Origin: Glandiceps talaboti
Lineage: Eukaryota > Hemichordata > Enteropneusta > Spengelidae
DNA length: 64,000 nucleotides
Direction: 5' to 3'
Assembly (NCBI RefSeq): GCF_964340395.1
Contig: NC_135558.1
Coordinates: forward strand, 3,445,001-3,509,000
Of this stretch, positions 33,523 to 48,900 are shown piece after piece. The notes under the pieces were generated by a model that saw only the letters and a list, made by a program, of their open reading frames with translations, searched no databases and had not been told where the DNA came from. How positions within the stretch are numbered: position 1 is the stretch's first letter; every line of letters begins with the position of its first letter. The translations under genes and the position numbers were made by a program.

Positions 33523-36500
33523 TATTGCATCCTTTTTGTATCAGGGGCTCAGTAAGCATGTTAGGAGCAGCACAAACAGAAAATTAAAATACATACATAC
33601 ACTACTAAAAAAAACCACAGAAAGTGTTATTAGTATTAAAATTACAGAAACAAACAAATGAACAAAAGGGAGGGAAGAAGATAGAGAGAGAAAGAAATAA
33701 TTACATTTCAGATGTTAGTAGTCAAAAGATTTTAACTATTCTATATTAATTTTAACAAAATCTTTTCTGTTTTCAATTACCTATTTTATTTAATAATTTA
33801 TATTGCAGGGTGTATTATCTACACAGTTCACATAGTCATAACTTCTAGTAAACTATTTCAATAACACTATGCTGTTTGATAAAATAGTATTTCTTTATGG
33901 ATATACATACATGTAGGTTAGCAAAATATTGGATATTACTGGACACACACCATAGCTGTTCTTAAGTTACAGATTTTTCAATTCAATTGTATACACTCAG
34001 TCAAATGCATGCAATTCTCTGGAAAGACTGCGGTTATTATTGGCACTAATATTATGAGTTAATGTCTTACATACATGTCATATTCAACTACAGTGAAACC
34101 AAAACCCCCTTCAGTGAGTCAATAAAACCCAATGTCATACATTTTTAAACTATATATAAGTCTAAATTCTCTACAACAATCTACACAGCACATTGTTTCT
34201 AAATTTAGCAAGACTGATTGATGGAAAAACTAACTTAAATTCAAACTTGTATCTGGGTTTACAAATAAAAGTAGTATCTCATGTGTCTTTTGTGGACTAA
34301 TATGTTTTTGGCAAGTTTGAATAGATGAACTGGTCATTCGATCAGTTATGAACAGACTTAAAATTTAGGTCATTTTCTGACAACTGCAAAATTAATCAGG
34401 AAGACAAACAATCCTTTCATTAAATCTGAATTCCAGGCAATAGTTGCATATCACTTCCAAGTAACTGGCCTTCAAGTGTTCATTCCTTTTTCTTCTCTAA
34501 TTTCTTTGAATTCATACTGGAAGACAATTAGCAATTAGCTCACCAGCTCTCAGCTTGTAAAATTTTCCAAAATCTTAAAATTTTAGTATGTTCACTGTTT
34601 ACTAGACCAGGTATGTAATTAACTGTCTTTCAAGTTCTTTTTGAAAACATTATTCAGATTATGCCATGATTTGCAACATATTTATATTTAAACTCAATTT
34701 CATTCAGTTTGTGCATAGACAGTGGAAGGTATTAAACACGAGATTATGCGTTAACAACAGCTGGATGGGAAGTTTAAGATATCAAAGTTAATCTTTGTTT
34801 CTGCAATTGTATTAAAATGTGGTAATGTATTCCAGCCAATGTGGCATCAAAGGAAACAGCCGACTTGCCAGTCCTTCTCCCCTCCACTGTCTATGGTTTG
34901 TGACAGTCACAAGTTGTTGTGTGTGCACTAAAATGTAAGACACAACTTGACTTTATAATTTAGCTATGCAAGTACACATTCACACAAATGACAAGTTAGG
35001 CAGAGCTGCATGATTATATGCATTGTTGATTTGTGGTTTGAATAATGCATTGACTTGTTGGTAGATCAGCACTGTCTTCAATGTTTCTGCAGTAACTATG
35101 GAATGGTGAGAATTTTTAGCATGGTAAACATGAATGAAAAAAGGGACAGTAGTGGACTCGGGTCCCAATTATATCGTACCTCACATGGATCAGCTAGACT
35201 GAAAAGGATTCATACTTGTTTCTGCTTGCAGACAGTGGTTAGATATGTCTAAAAACCACAAACTTCCAGGAGAAATTACAATAGAAATTCGTAGTATTAA
35301 AACTGGGGACTGTCCCTTTACTTTCCAATCTACCCAGCATGTGATGTTCAAGGAAAATGCCAAGGGCTTAAAATGGATTTTACTGGGAACTGTTCCTGGT
35401 TGTGTAAATTGAGAATTTGCTTCTTGTGGCTGCTTCCTTGTACATGTAATAATATCTCATCAGTCTTTATACAAACCAGATGTGACCTCCCATAGATCAT
35501 GTCAGTTAGTTTCTTGGTAAATAATGATGTTGTGTCAGTGTGACACTTGTGTGACAGGACATGTGTTACAAATACTGCAGCTCCACCAGTGACAGGCAAG
35601 CATTTCAGTAGAATAATGTTACAAACAGGAAAGTAAACAACTGAATTTTGGCACAGCATGTTGGAAGTACAGTGACAAGTATTAAGTCAACTATTATTAA
35701 TGACTTATAAGTATTGCAACTTACATTCCATCAATTCAAAAGAACAGATTTATGGCCTCTTAAAGCTCACATTATAACTGAAATTATAGTAGTTTGGTGT
35801 TTCACTCATGGGACATTACATTTTACACAAAGATAGAGAATTTTAAGTCTAGACTAACAATAACAGAGACACAACAAATACAGGAGGATCCTTTGCCCAA
35901 TCACATTGAACAGTGATACATGTAAGCATTGCTATTCTTTTACAGTGCAGTAAAACAGGCTTCTAATAAAAACATTACACATGGACTTGATGATTTTAAT
36001 GGCTTCAATTGTTTATTTTCTAACTGATAATCAACATATCAACTTGACTACTTTGACATCCCCTCTGTGCACAACATTGTCTGAGTGTGTGTAAAAAATG
36101 TCATGTTACATGGGTGAAACACCAAACCAACATCATTTTAGCTGTAACCGATGAATTTCAAGTTCCCCTCACATTCCTATAAAAGAGGCTATAGAATTGT
36201 TCTATCAAACCACAGGGGTGTGTAATATTGCATAGATTGTTGTTTTCCAGGTCTACAGACTAAATATAACAACCTTTTGAATATATATTCCTACCTGTAT
36301 AGGGAAAGAGAGAAGGGAAGACACGATTGTCGACCCTGTATGAACTCCTCTGTACGTCTAGCTATTTTGAATAACCCGCTCGTTGCCGATTGGCTGCTCG
36401 AACTACGCCTACGTAAAAAAGACCCCCTAGCTTATCTGAAGATTAGACGCATAGCTACAGTAAGGAATGACATATAATGAAAGAATATTCTTCGCTGTTT

Positions 36501-39500
36501 TAATGCACTCGATTTTTTTTTAAAGAAACGAAAAACGCAATCAAATCATACAAACCGGTTACCGTGTCAAACACTCTATAGTGCATCTGCTTAGTACATC
36601 AAAATCATAAGATTCAAGGCGTGTCTGAACAATTCAAAAATTCAAAAATAACAAACAATAAACAAATCATAATTTAATAATTACGACAATCAAAATTCGT
36701 AATTACGAGAAAAAAGTCGTAATTACGAGAATTGAAATCTCGTAATTACGAGATTTTAAATTTTATTTTTTTCCTTACAACTTGGCACTAATACGCTTCC
36801 ATAAGTGTCAGATTCACAGTCACATGTGAGCTAATATTCCATTCCACCATTTCCAGGATGGTGATATTCTAGTCTAATATGGCTGTCCGAGTCGACAATA
36901 AGACCTTCAAATCCCCCGGAAGCATCACTACTTTATGGGCCACCAAAAATGAAATTAATTTCAGTATACACAGATTCACAGTTTGACACAGTAAAAATGC
37001 ATTTGTATTGGAAATCGTATAAGTATACTCAACAGGAAGCTGTCGTAAACTTTTCGAGATCCATGGTTCCGGGTTTAGTGATGGCCGTGCTTCTAATTTT
37101 GAAATGTAGCGGTAATCTGACGTCATTAGTCAACGCCTCTTTCTTGGCCAATCAGCAGTGAACATTAGACGGCTATGTCATTTGACCTGCCTTTGACATA
37201 CAGAGGACTTTATACAGCGCCCGCTCATTGTAAAAGGTCTATTTTTATCGTTACAAAAGCATTTTTGCCCCCCAGTGATAGTGTATAAGTTTACTTGGCA
37301 CATATTCTTCATGCAGGTATGTTTTTGTTGCAAATGTGCATGTTTTATTCAAATTTGAAAGGTTACGAAGAAAGATGACCCGGAAGATGACCACCCTTCT
37401 CATATTTATAGTATACGTAGTACTATAGATATCGATACATTTGTAGCAGCAAGATTCGTATGATATTTTCCTAAGAAAACGGAAATCTAAGCAATAATAC
37501 ATGCCCCTGTGTATCAAACCATACTTGTAAAATGCAAAAGAAACAATTATAGGTAAGTGCTGCACACAGTGGGGATGTAGGCAGTTGTTAATTATCAGTT
37601 GGAAAATAAACAAATTAAATTATTGAATTCTTTACAATCATCAAGTCCATTATTGTGTATTTTGTCAATGTATTGTTACTGCAGTGTTAAAGAAAGCTGA
37701 TGTTTTATCAATTTTCAATGTGATTAGGCAAAGGATCCTGCTGTGTGTGTGTGTGTGTGTGTGTGATATTGCTAGGTTGGAGGTGAAATTGTGTCCAAAA
37801 TATCATGTCCCATGGATGAAACCCCAAGCTGATATCATTTCTACTGTAATATAGTTGAATATTTGCCAACAAATAATTATATAGCACAATGTACTTCACT
37901 ATAAGTGTAGAAAGTCACAGTGTGTTATGTGATCAGGGTCCCTTCTCTGAAAGAGTAAAAAACTGAGATATAAAATAAAAATGAGTGATAAGTTTAATGC
38001 AGATGCCATGGGCAAGTCAGTTTTTAAATGACCTGTTAATAGCTCTGTACTTTTGGTAACACAATGCAAGTGATAACAAGGTGTTATCTGAGTGAGATTG
38101 AAAGTAGCCCTACCTTTATTAGTTTGAATAAGACCTTCAAGAAATCGATTTTTTGTAGCCAGTCTTCAGTGAGAATTTTCAATTCACTCAGTGTGCCTGT
38201 GAGCAACAGTTTCTTGCAGGGAGCGTGCAAGAAATTAATTTCTCACAAATATTATGTGAGAAAATTAGTTGTAATTTCCTGGTTAATTTTCACATCAAGG
38301 AAGGAAATATCACAATGTAGTGCCTGCACAAGGGTTGGCACTAAATAGATGCGCAGCTGTCGAAATATAACTCCATCGGGCAATTGCGCTGAGCAATTTA
38401 GTCTCTGCACATGTGGGCAATATCATTACATTGGCAATAGTCTATTTAAAGAAGGTCATGTGATTCAATTCTGACCAATGACTGCTGTTGTAAGAACATT
38501 GAGGTGTAATAAAACTGTTTACACTAATTTATTATTACCGGTAGGCAGAATTCCGTGATTGATGAACAAATTTTATCAATGACTGTGTGGGTGGTTTCGG
38601 TTGAATATGAAATTTCATCTCAGGACCTCATTCAGCTAGATGTGAGAAGATTTTGGAAGCCACAGATAGACTCTAGACTAGGTGACCTAGCTACATTTAT
38701 ACATGGTACTATGTGTGATCTTACATCAATTGTCTTTGTAGATGACTTGCCACAGTGTGTGACACCACCGCATCCCAATAATGGCATAACACATGTAGAG
38801 AACAATCATTATGGATCCCTGGCTACATTTACCTGCAATGATGGACATATATTGATTGGTCATCAGACAGCTGTCTGCATGAGTTCAGGAAGCTGGGATG
38901 TTTCTTTACCTCACTGTCTCAATACACAGGGTAAGGACAAAAACATGACTTTAGACAAATGCATTTGATTAAATAGTCTGGTTAAAGTCCCTCAATCAGC
39001 ACACATTCCTGTGCTCCCTCCTACAGTGTTCATATAAACATGATTATGTTGTTGCTTCCCAACGTGATTTAGTTTAGAAGGACTGGCTGTGGAGTCCTGG
39101 TTGGGCATTGGGGGGACATCGTGAAAAACAGCTGGACAGTACCAAATGAATATTTAATGAGCGGTGATGTTTTCATTCATTCATTTGTTATGTTTTGTTA
39201 ACTTGAAATGATGGTTTACCTTGTATATTATTTGTTGTACAGATGTGTCTGAAAACTGTGACAAGGCTGATTTACCTGTAGTTGTGTATGCTACAAGAGA
39301 CGACAACAACGATGATGATGATGATGATGATGATGATGATAGTACTGGAACAGCAGACATTGGACAAGTTGTCAGTTACACATGTCAGGATGGTTATTAC
39401 ATCGTAGGATCTATGCCGTCTGTAACCTGTCAATCTGATGGCACTTGGTCAGATATCATCTTCACATGTTGGGGTGAGTATTCTTGTAGTTGTATTAATA

Positions 39501-39521
39501 TTGTGTAATTGGCATGGTGTA

Positions 39522-39606
<85 letters not shown>

Positions 39607-39894
39607 TGTTTGTGTCTGTGTATGTGTGCGGATGACTTAGTGGAGTCATGATGGGCGAATGGTTAGAGTGGCCGGCTTTGAATCTGCAGATTGCAGGTTC
39701 GAGCCCCGTCGCTGCCATTTGTTTCTGAATGGCTGAAATCCTTGGGCAAGGTTTGAACCACGATTGTGCCTCAGATAACCCAGCTGTATAATTGGGTACC
39801 TGGTTATAGATTTAGGTCTATGCTAGGGATAATAATAACTCGACCCTCATGAAAAGAGGTATTATACCTATGAGGCTATCGAGTCTAAATAAGG

Positions 39895-39941
<47 letters not shown>

Positions 39942-42900
39942 ACGTGTCAATTATTTTGATTTTTGATGGGATCCTCGTTACTTTGGATATAGTTGGGAAA
40001 TTGTTAAAATCTAAATGACTGCATCACAGGTGTTATTCTGGTCAAAAATGTTATTTTTGGTAGTTAAAATCAATTTGTTGTGCAAATTAGGTCTAAAAAT
40101 GTTATTTTTTGGTCAAAAAATCATTAATTCTAAAACTACTCAGCAAATTGGGCTGAAATTTGATTTAGGTGCTTCTACAGGTGTTTGTATGATGATCTCA
40201 TCAGTGATATGCAAATTAGGTTTAAAAATGTGAATTTTTTATCAAACATTTATTTATCAGAAAGTGCTTTGGTGCTGAAATTTAGTGGTAATGTTTCACG
40301 AAGTGTATTTTTGCAGATGGTCAAAAAAATTGGCCCTAGCAACCATATCCACCCCTTAGCAACAACTAGATGCCAGTTTATTTAGCAAAGATACAACGTA
40401 ATATTAGGTAGGCATGTGAATAAACATTCAAAAAATGTATGCAAACATGCCTAGTGATGAGATCATGCCCATAGCAACAGTCAAATTATGTGTATATTGC
40501 AAAGATAACAACATGAATTGATAGGCATATAAATAAACATTTAAGAAATGAACATGTATATGCTTGGTAACTAGACCACAGTCATAGCAACAATGTAATA
40601 ATGAGGTATGTTGCAAAGATAACAACAGGGATGGTTACGCAAGTGAAACATTTTGAGCAAATATTTGTTTATAGCACATAAACTGTACAGTGCTACAGTG
40701 CCATTGGAACTGTTTTTTGCTAAGTTGTTAATCTGATAGTACTAGTATTTAGTAAAATGCAGTCCTTACATGCTGGACGTTATATACCAGTTACAAAGTT
40801 AGAGTCCAGTTATATTTCTGCCTTGAGTCTTATGTTAATCACTGCTGTCCACTTAGATATGACTTGTGGGGTAAAATAGCACCCCGGTAACTTTTAAATC
40901 TTGTAAATCAATACTTGAATAATTATATTCTTCCATTTTAGTCAAATGAAGCTATAGTTTAATGCAAAACTTTTTTGGGGAAAAACACAACCAAAAAAGT
41001 TTGTTTATAGATCTCGATGGTTTTTTTTTATAGAGGTGTCATGTGGTAATCCAGAGGCCCCAAACAATGGAGTGTTGGATAATTATGATTTCTCGTATGG
41101 AGCAGTTGTCAGCATAACATGTGAATCTGGTTACCACATGGAGGGAACAGACATAGTTGTGACTGAGTGCCAGTCAGATGGAACATGGTCTGAGCAGGAA
41201 GTCACACTTTGTCAACGTATGTAAACTTTAGTCTGTCTTTTCAGATAATGTAATTGAAAGCACTCATGAGGTTCATTGTGATTGGCTAGAAAACAAAGGA
41301 AACAACCATATCTGTTGGCTGTATTGTTAATGAGTGATTACATGTATTATAATCCATGATAATGATATTCAAACTAGTGGGCAGGGTATACAGTTTGTTA
41401 ACATTATGTAATCTTTAGTCTTTCTGTGAAATCCATTTCAACATTCACTGTACAAGTATATGGTCTGGGCAGGGTGTACCAGCTGCATTGTTTACATAGT
41501 ACGTAATATTTAGTGCTTCTTTTACATAAGTCAATATTCATTATAATTGTTTCATTTACATCCATGTTCATATCCCATGATATTTCTTGAATACAGCTGT
41601 TGTATGTCCAGATATTGATCTGTCAGAGGGTGCACCTCTGTACATAGAAGGTGTTTACTCAATAACCTATGGAAGTCAGTTGATCTTTACTTGTCCAAGT
41701 GGATATCGATTACTTGGTGTTAGTGTGATACAATGCAAGTCTGATGGCTCGTGGACTGATAATGTTCCAACTTGTGAAGGTATGTACACTTTGACTTGCT
41801 AATACCGGTATGCATCAAGGAGGAAGAGTTCATAAATCAGTTTCAGTCAGTTTATGGCATTTGCTGCACTCTCTTTATTCTTGTACCACTACTTATGTTG
41901 AAAATGTGAACATGTTGGTAATTATGATTTGAAAAAATACACACATGCAATAACCGATTACAACCATGACAACATTATTCAAATGAAGTCATTAATATGT
42001 AAATGTACATGCACAGCAGAGATGAACACAGGAGTTAACACATGAAGCATGTGACATGTGCATGTGATAATTTACATTGTAATTTAAATTACCCTGGCTT
42101 ATCGAATAAATCTTTATAAAAACCTCTGGTGATAACTTCCTGCTGAATATTCAATCTCTTTTATTGACAAAATAAAGACACCTTGTCCATCTGTCCACTT
42201 GTACCAAATCCCCTATTTAATTTCAAACCATCAGTTAGGTCAAATTTTTATTCCTAAGAAATCAGTCACACTGACACTTTATCTTACTGATACATCTAAT
42301 CAGCATGGGATGGAAAGTTTATTCAGTGTAATAATCTCCAAGAAGGTTATGGTGCAACTTATTCTTGACTTATTTGATAAACCAGCGAAATGTAAATTCC
42401 TTAAACAACAGAAAAAACAATTTTATTACTGATGATCATAACCAAACATAAAAAAAAATTATCAATCACATGCTCACTGCTCCCTGTGGTACTCTGGCAA
42501 ACATGACATAACCAACTATGTCTTTTGTACTTCTAACAGCAATTTCATGTGGAATGCCAGATACAGGAAATGATGTCCTTATTCAGAGCCAAGGAAACAC
42601 ATTTGCATATGGTGATGTTGTTGAATTTATGTGTAAAAGTGGAACATATAAGACATTGGTGCCTGCAGACTCTGAAAGTAGAATGTGTACAAGTGATGGT
42701 ACATGGAGTGGAGACTCAACTTTGTGTGTCAGTAAGTTTACATACAATGTTTTATCATGTTGTATATCTATGTACACATGATGATACATTGAGTGAAGAC
42801 TTAAATTTGTGTACAATTAGTAAGCTAACTTACTTACTGTTTTATCATGATTGTGCATATATATTATACATGATACATAGAGTGGAGAATTATGTTGTAT

Positions 42901-45900
42901 CGTTTGAAATTTATGAGTTTACCAATGTGTGAGGCCTGTATAACAGTCATAGTCATGAAATCTCAACTTTCATAACTTTTGTTTGTCTTTATTTTCAAAA
43001 ACCATGCCAACAGTTGCTAAGATATCTACTAATAAGGTTAATTTTTTTATATTCTGCATTTCAGTTGCCGGACCAACCGTGCAGCTGCTATGATATTGTA
43101 ATTAATAGCTCTCATCTTTCACGTTGCTATTTTCAGAGGCTTGTCCACCATTGCCAGATCTTGCCAACCCATCACATACAGTTGTGTCTGAAGTAAAACT
43201 GCATGGATTCACCACTGTAGTTGGATATCACTGTAGATCCAACTATAAAATGGGAGGCCACAGTCGACTCAAATGTGATACTGACACTGGACAGTGGGAC
43301 TCTACAGATGTACCTAGCTGTAGTTATGGTAAAGTAAAAAGATTATTTTTCTTCATGCAGATTTTATCCATCAGGTGAAGGAGAAGTGAAGTCTAGCATA
43401 TAAAAAGACAGTTGCAACAGAAAGTGCTAATAGTGTACATTATATGTATATATCAAAACAACTTGTTCACTATCATTTTTATTGACAGTGATTATTACCA
43501 TATTGTTTTCACTCAGTGACACCTCAAAGGATGTTGCCTTAGGTTACTTATTTCGTAGCTTTTATTTAATATTGGTTGTTATTAATAATGTCATCATATG
43601 AGTATAATTGGCCATGAATTGCCAGTCATCATTCCAAGCAAGTTTAGTTTACTATTTGTTCATAATTATACCAAACACTATAACATGGATGGCACAAAAT
43701 GTAATTGTTACTTAAGGATGAGGGTAATTAACATTTAATTAGGAATCATGAATATTTAATATACTTTGCTAATACATATGCATGTATGTTCACTCCCATG
43801 AGACCTTGCGCATCCATGGCAAAGACCATTGAACAATGAATGGAGATTCAAACAAGGTTCTTGCGATCAAGCGTAATGTATGCGAAGTTACAAGTCATAA
43901 AATGAATCTCCAGAATCAATAGTAAAATGCCTTCCCTGAATCCGCTTTTAAGTTCAATGTTTGAGAAACTATTTAAGCAATAAACCACCCCCTGGGGATG
44001 GTATTCCAAGAGGTTTTGACCAGTGAACGAAATATATGCACGAGCGATAGCGAGTGCATATATTGAGTTCACTGGTCAAAACCGAGTGGTATACCATTCC
44101 CAGGGGTGGTTTATCGCTATTATACCAGTACAGTATATTGAAAATATTGGAAACAAGATAAGACGCAATGTTTTCTGGTTTCATTTGTGCCCCCATCCCT
44201 GCACAGACTACAACGTTCGTAGACGAACAGTCAACATCAAAATTTGGACATGTGCCAACTGTGCATTATCGCTCATTTTAGATGTGCTAGTTCGATGTGT
44301 AGACCAATCAGATCTCTCGATTTGCGCCATCAATATACTGGTATAATATAATACCAGATTTCCCTTACTTTGTCACAGGAGTTTCCAAACCTTTAAAAAC
44401 CATTTGAGATGACTTGAAATGGTCTGGAATTTGAATGTAAAGTTGTGCTTCTTGTTTCTAGATGAATCTGGATTTTCACGATATGAAGTAAGGGCTTTCC
44501 CTAATGCCCTGGTAAATGGTGAGATGACTGTCAACCAATGGGATACTGTCTTTTTAGATTGTTTAATACCTGTCTCATATCGATGGATGGGTAGAACAAG
44601 ATGGTATCGACCAAATAATGATGTTGCTAGGGGTACTCAGTTTCCAGTTGGTAAGTTCTGTTCCAATCAATATGTCAGTTCCAGTCACGATGGGTAAAAA
44701 TGGTTAGAGTGGCCGACTTGGAATCTGCAGGTTGCAGTTTCGAACCCCAGAACTGCCATCTGTTTCTGATTAGCTTAAGTCCTTGGGCAAGATTTGAACC
44801 ACAACTGTGCCTCAGTCAACCCAGCTGCATAAGTGGGGACCTGGTAGGATAGAGGTTGCAATGTGAATGCTATAATCCAATGCACTTATAAAGGTTGCAA
44901 TGGATTGTATACTCGCCAGGGAGTTGTGGAAGTATAAAGGGCCATTGTGCTGATATAGACCTGAGCCAAGAGTAATAATTGTAATTACAAACACTTTGAG
45001 GAAGTATAAAGGGCCATTGTGCTAATATAGACCTGAGCCAGGAGTAATACTTGTAATTACAAACCCTTTGAGCACAGAGTGGGAAGTGCTATATACAACT
45101 TAATGACACTGTAACAGCCTTTATAATATATATTATGTAAATCTTTGTCATCTCCAGGTTATAGATCATGGTATCGATTTAGCTTGAATCAAATACAGCA
45201 TGAGGATGCTGGAGAGTACAGATGTGGCATGTTTGAAGCCAATGTCTTTGAACCAACAGTCTTTACTAATATCACCCTTCACGTTATTCGTAAGTATTAA
45301 ACTCCTTGTGATAAAGATAGTCAATGTAAAATCTTTTTCTGTCAATTGGCATGTATGTGTAGTCTTCGTTACTTTAATTTGATTAATTGTCAGAAAGAGA
45401 AAACAAGATATACAAACTTTGAAATAAACAGGAAAAAATTTGGTGAGGGTCGTGGGAATAGCTCTCAATAAACTAACCAATGTCAAATGATCAAACATAC
45501 ATTTCCATGCAATCTAAAGCAAATTTGGGGCACAAGTTATACTGAAAATACATCTAATGATGAAGGTTATGCTGGTGGCAATTGCATATAAAGAAGCTCT
45601 CTGGGTCTAACAAAGCGTCTCTCTGAATCTAACAACAATACAAAAGTGTGAATAAAAATGAATAAAAAGAACAATAAAAATTAAGATATTAAGTACACAC
45701 AGGCAAGGTCATTCCCTCAAAATATGCAGCTTTACTTTTGCCTTAATCTTTTCTCTTGGCTATGGCTCCTTACTGCCATGGGCATAGAATTCCATGTTTT
45801 AATAGCTGTGTACTTGACTATTTTGAGAGTTTTACCTTTGTCTAAAACTTGTATTTGCCATGGATACTGCATGACATCAGATTGTTTGAACCTAATGGAT

Positions 45901-48900
45901 ATTAAATGTTGTAAAGAAGAATCATAATAGGACATGTATTGTTGCTCTTTTGTATAGCAAAGTGTTATGATCCTCGACCAGAGATCAGTGGTCATGTCCA
46001 AGTGACAGAGAAGAAATCCTTTAACGAAAGTGACATTGTTATATTTATTTGCGACACTGGGTACAAACGTAATGGCACTTTCTTTAGTACTTGCCAAAAT
46101 GATGGTACTTGGTCTGGAGTTATACCAAACTGTTATAAAGGTGAGATAATTTGCCTATAAATTCATGACTATTTATCTAAAGGTAATAAGCACTTAGGAG
46201 TCGTCAATATTTAGTGTTCATCAAATAAATACAGTATGTATGTCTGCTGACTCCCATGATGCAATTTGAACCAGTGTGAGACCAATAGAGGTCAAATAGA
46301 GTTTTATTTTGGTGTTTCTTGTCAATTGCTCAAAATTTATGTGGTGAATTTTATGACATGATTCTTGAGAACCCAATGTTTATGAAAATACCTGTATTTC
46401 CTGGAGTGGCGTTCCTCTTTTAAGGTTCAGTTGAGCATCAACACCCATAGAGATATTTTTGAAAAATATGCAGGAATTGTACACGCCAATAAGGTGATTT
46501 AATTTATTGTTTCGGAATAAACCCACAAATGTGTTTTGTTTCAGAATGCAGAGAAGATGCTTTAGCAGACCCTGCGAATGGATATAGTGTGTATGAGTAC
46601 ACAGGAAGAACCAATGCAGTACAAACATTCTTTTGTTACCATGGTTACCATCTGGATGACCCAAGTAACCAAAGAGTACAATGCAATGATGGTATATGGC
46701 TAGGAAATACACCAAGCTGTATTCCAGGTCAGTTTCCCAAAGTCCTTCCCATTTAAAGGAAAAGTCGAGTTAGACTACCTTTAGTTCCATTGTATTGACA
46801 ATAGCACTTTGGTAACTTACTCAAATCTTGTTAAAAGAACCCTAGAGTACACTTGACATGTGTTTAGACATTGTGGAATTCCTTGCAAGGGTTTCTGGGA
46901 AAAAAAGTCTAGTAATCACATCACATTACAACAATCTGTTTTTCTTGACATTCTTTGTCAAGCTCCTATGCATCAATGATATACACCGCTGCCTTCAATG
47001 GCGGCCATTTTTGCCCTATCACAAAGTTTATGTCAGACGTTCGCTACTTTTTTGAAATGTATATTTAACATAAAACATTCATGGTGTTAATAATAACTAA
47101 TTTATCAATAACATATACCTACTCAATTCTGAAATATATTCCATTAAATTATGATTATGTACAATTCCACCAAAAGGTAGTGCAGCATATATATACAAAG
47201 TTAGTAGTTGTATGTCAACCAGCGACCAGTGTTGTTTTACATATCTTCCAAAAAATTGTGCTAGTGATATAGAAATTTCATCAAACAGAATAAGTAATTC
47301 ATATTTGTATTGTTGATCTGCCCTAAAATACAATGTTTATCATTAGTATTTGAATGCTATGGTTTGGCAAAATCCAATATGGCCTCCAGTGAAAGCAGTG
47401 CTACTTGGAAAATTGGACTGGAAGTTGTGGAGATTGTCTTTTTTACAGTAGCGTTGCGTATGAGTTTGATTCATTGTACAAAGAGACTTTCATAAATACG
47501 CATATGATACCATAACATGAGAATGACACAAGTAGCAATTGACAGCTCAAAGGTCTAGCAGCTAGACTACCTTGTTTATCTTCATTCTGAAAGTTGTTTT
47601 TAGCACTTATTTGAAGTGAAGTTCAGCAATGCAAATGGCACGGTAAAATGTCTCTTTGTGTGTATATGTGTATGTGTGTGTATGTGAACAGAACTGCCCT
47701 ATATAAAGAGGATTATGGCTAATCTATGCAAATGCGGGAAATTCAAACTGCTGTACAGAGCACAGCTTCTGGGTCTTGTTTTCAGCATTTTTTCTGTGCT
47801 ATGAGAAACACACAGGTCATGTAGCATGTATAAATTGTTTGTGAATGTCGTAGGATGGTAACTTGATACACAAATTAGTTGAAAATCAGTCTGTTTGTTT
47901 CATAGAATGAAAAACCCTTTCCAAATGAGACAAATTCCCCTGCAAACAGCTACTTAGATTGTGTGTCATTCAGGATTATTCAAATATGTGGCATTTGCAT
48001 GTGAAAAACCCAGATATAGGGAATGTTTATATTTTGGTGATTACTTGCCAGTGAGTCATCACAAGTTCTCCACCTCCAAACATATAGTCAGTCATATGCA
48101 AAATAGGGTCCCAGGCACTGGCAGTTGTCTGTTTAAAGTAAAAAATTGCGAGACCAATCACCTTGAGATTTGGTGGATACATTACTTTGGGTGTCTTGTT
48201 CAAATGAAAGTGATGATCCAATCAGGGGTTTTCAAGTACACCAAGAAGAGTGATTTACTATCAAAACAGACCTTCTTTTACAGTGGAAGTCTATGCCGGA
48301 TGGTTATATAATGTTACATAATCACTTGGCAAAAGTCCATGGGATGTTGCACTATCGTTTCGGGATGTTTCCATGTTTGGAGTGTGTTTCTCTTACTGCA
48401 TGTGTATGTCAGACAATGGAGTTCAGTTGTGCTCATTGCAATCGGCAGTATTTTTTAACAGGTATCTTTATGTTATGGTTTTTACAGTATCCTGTCCAAA
48501 TGAATACATACAAGCTCCTTCAAATGGTGCCATCAGTGGACATTTATTAGTGTATAACATTGGCACTACAATCAGCTTCACATGTGATGAAAACTTTGCC
48601 ATGTATGGTAGTGATAGATGTGTCTGTCAAGACGATGGTCAGTGGGATTGTCAGATTCCACAGTGTCTACCAGGTAATGTTATGCTTCTATTAACTTAGC
48701 GTGTCGTTACTTTATTCTATCTTTCTTATTGTAAAACCTTAAAAAGGATGAAGAATAAACAACACAGAGACCATTTGGAAAACAATGGAAAACCTGAACT
48801 AGACACTCACACAGAAAAAAAAATGTATAATAAAATAAAAAATAAAAAATCTACCTACCCCATCTATTCTAAAATAGAATGACCTGAACCACACAATTTT

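Larger units (their letters stand above)
32787..38741 (+). other. Long intron of the mosaic gene
   Basis: No CCP-type or other exon recognised. It holds a long TGAT microsatellite (33366-33520), palindromic TAATTACG repeats (36665-36770), a CpG-richer stretch at 36330-37240 that includes GGCCAATCAG and could be an alternative promoter, and a short GT run at 37740-37765. Confidence 0.5.

Noticed and set aside
36277-36477. 66-residue plus ORF in the long intron, considered as an extra exon
   Set aside because: No CCP or other module pattern, and frame or splice signals do not fit the phase-1 neighbours.
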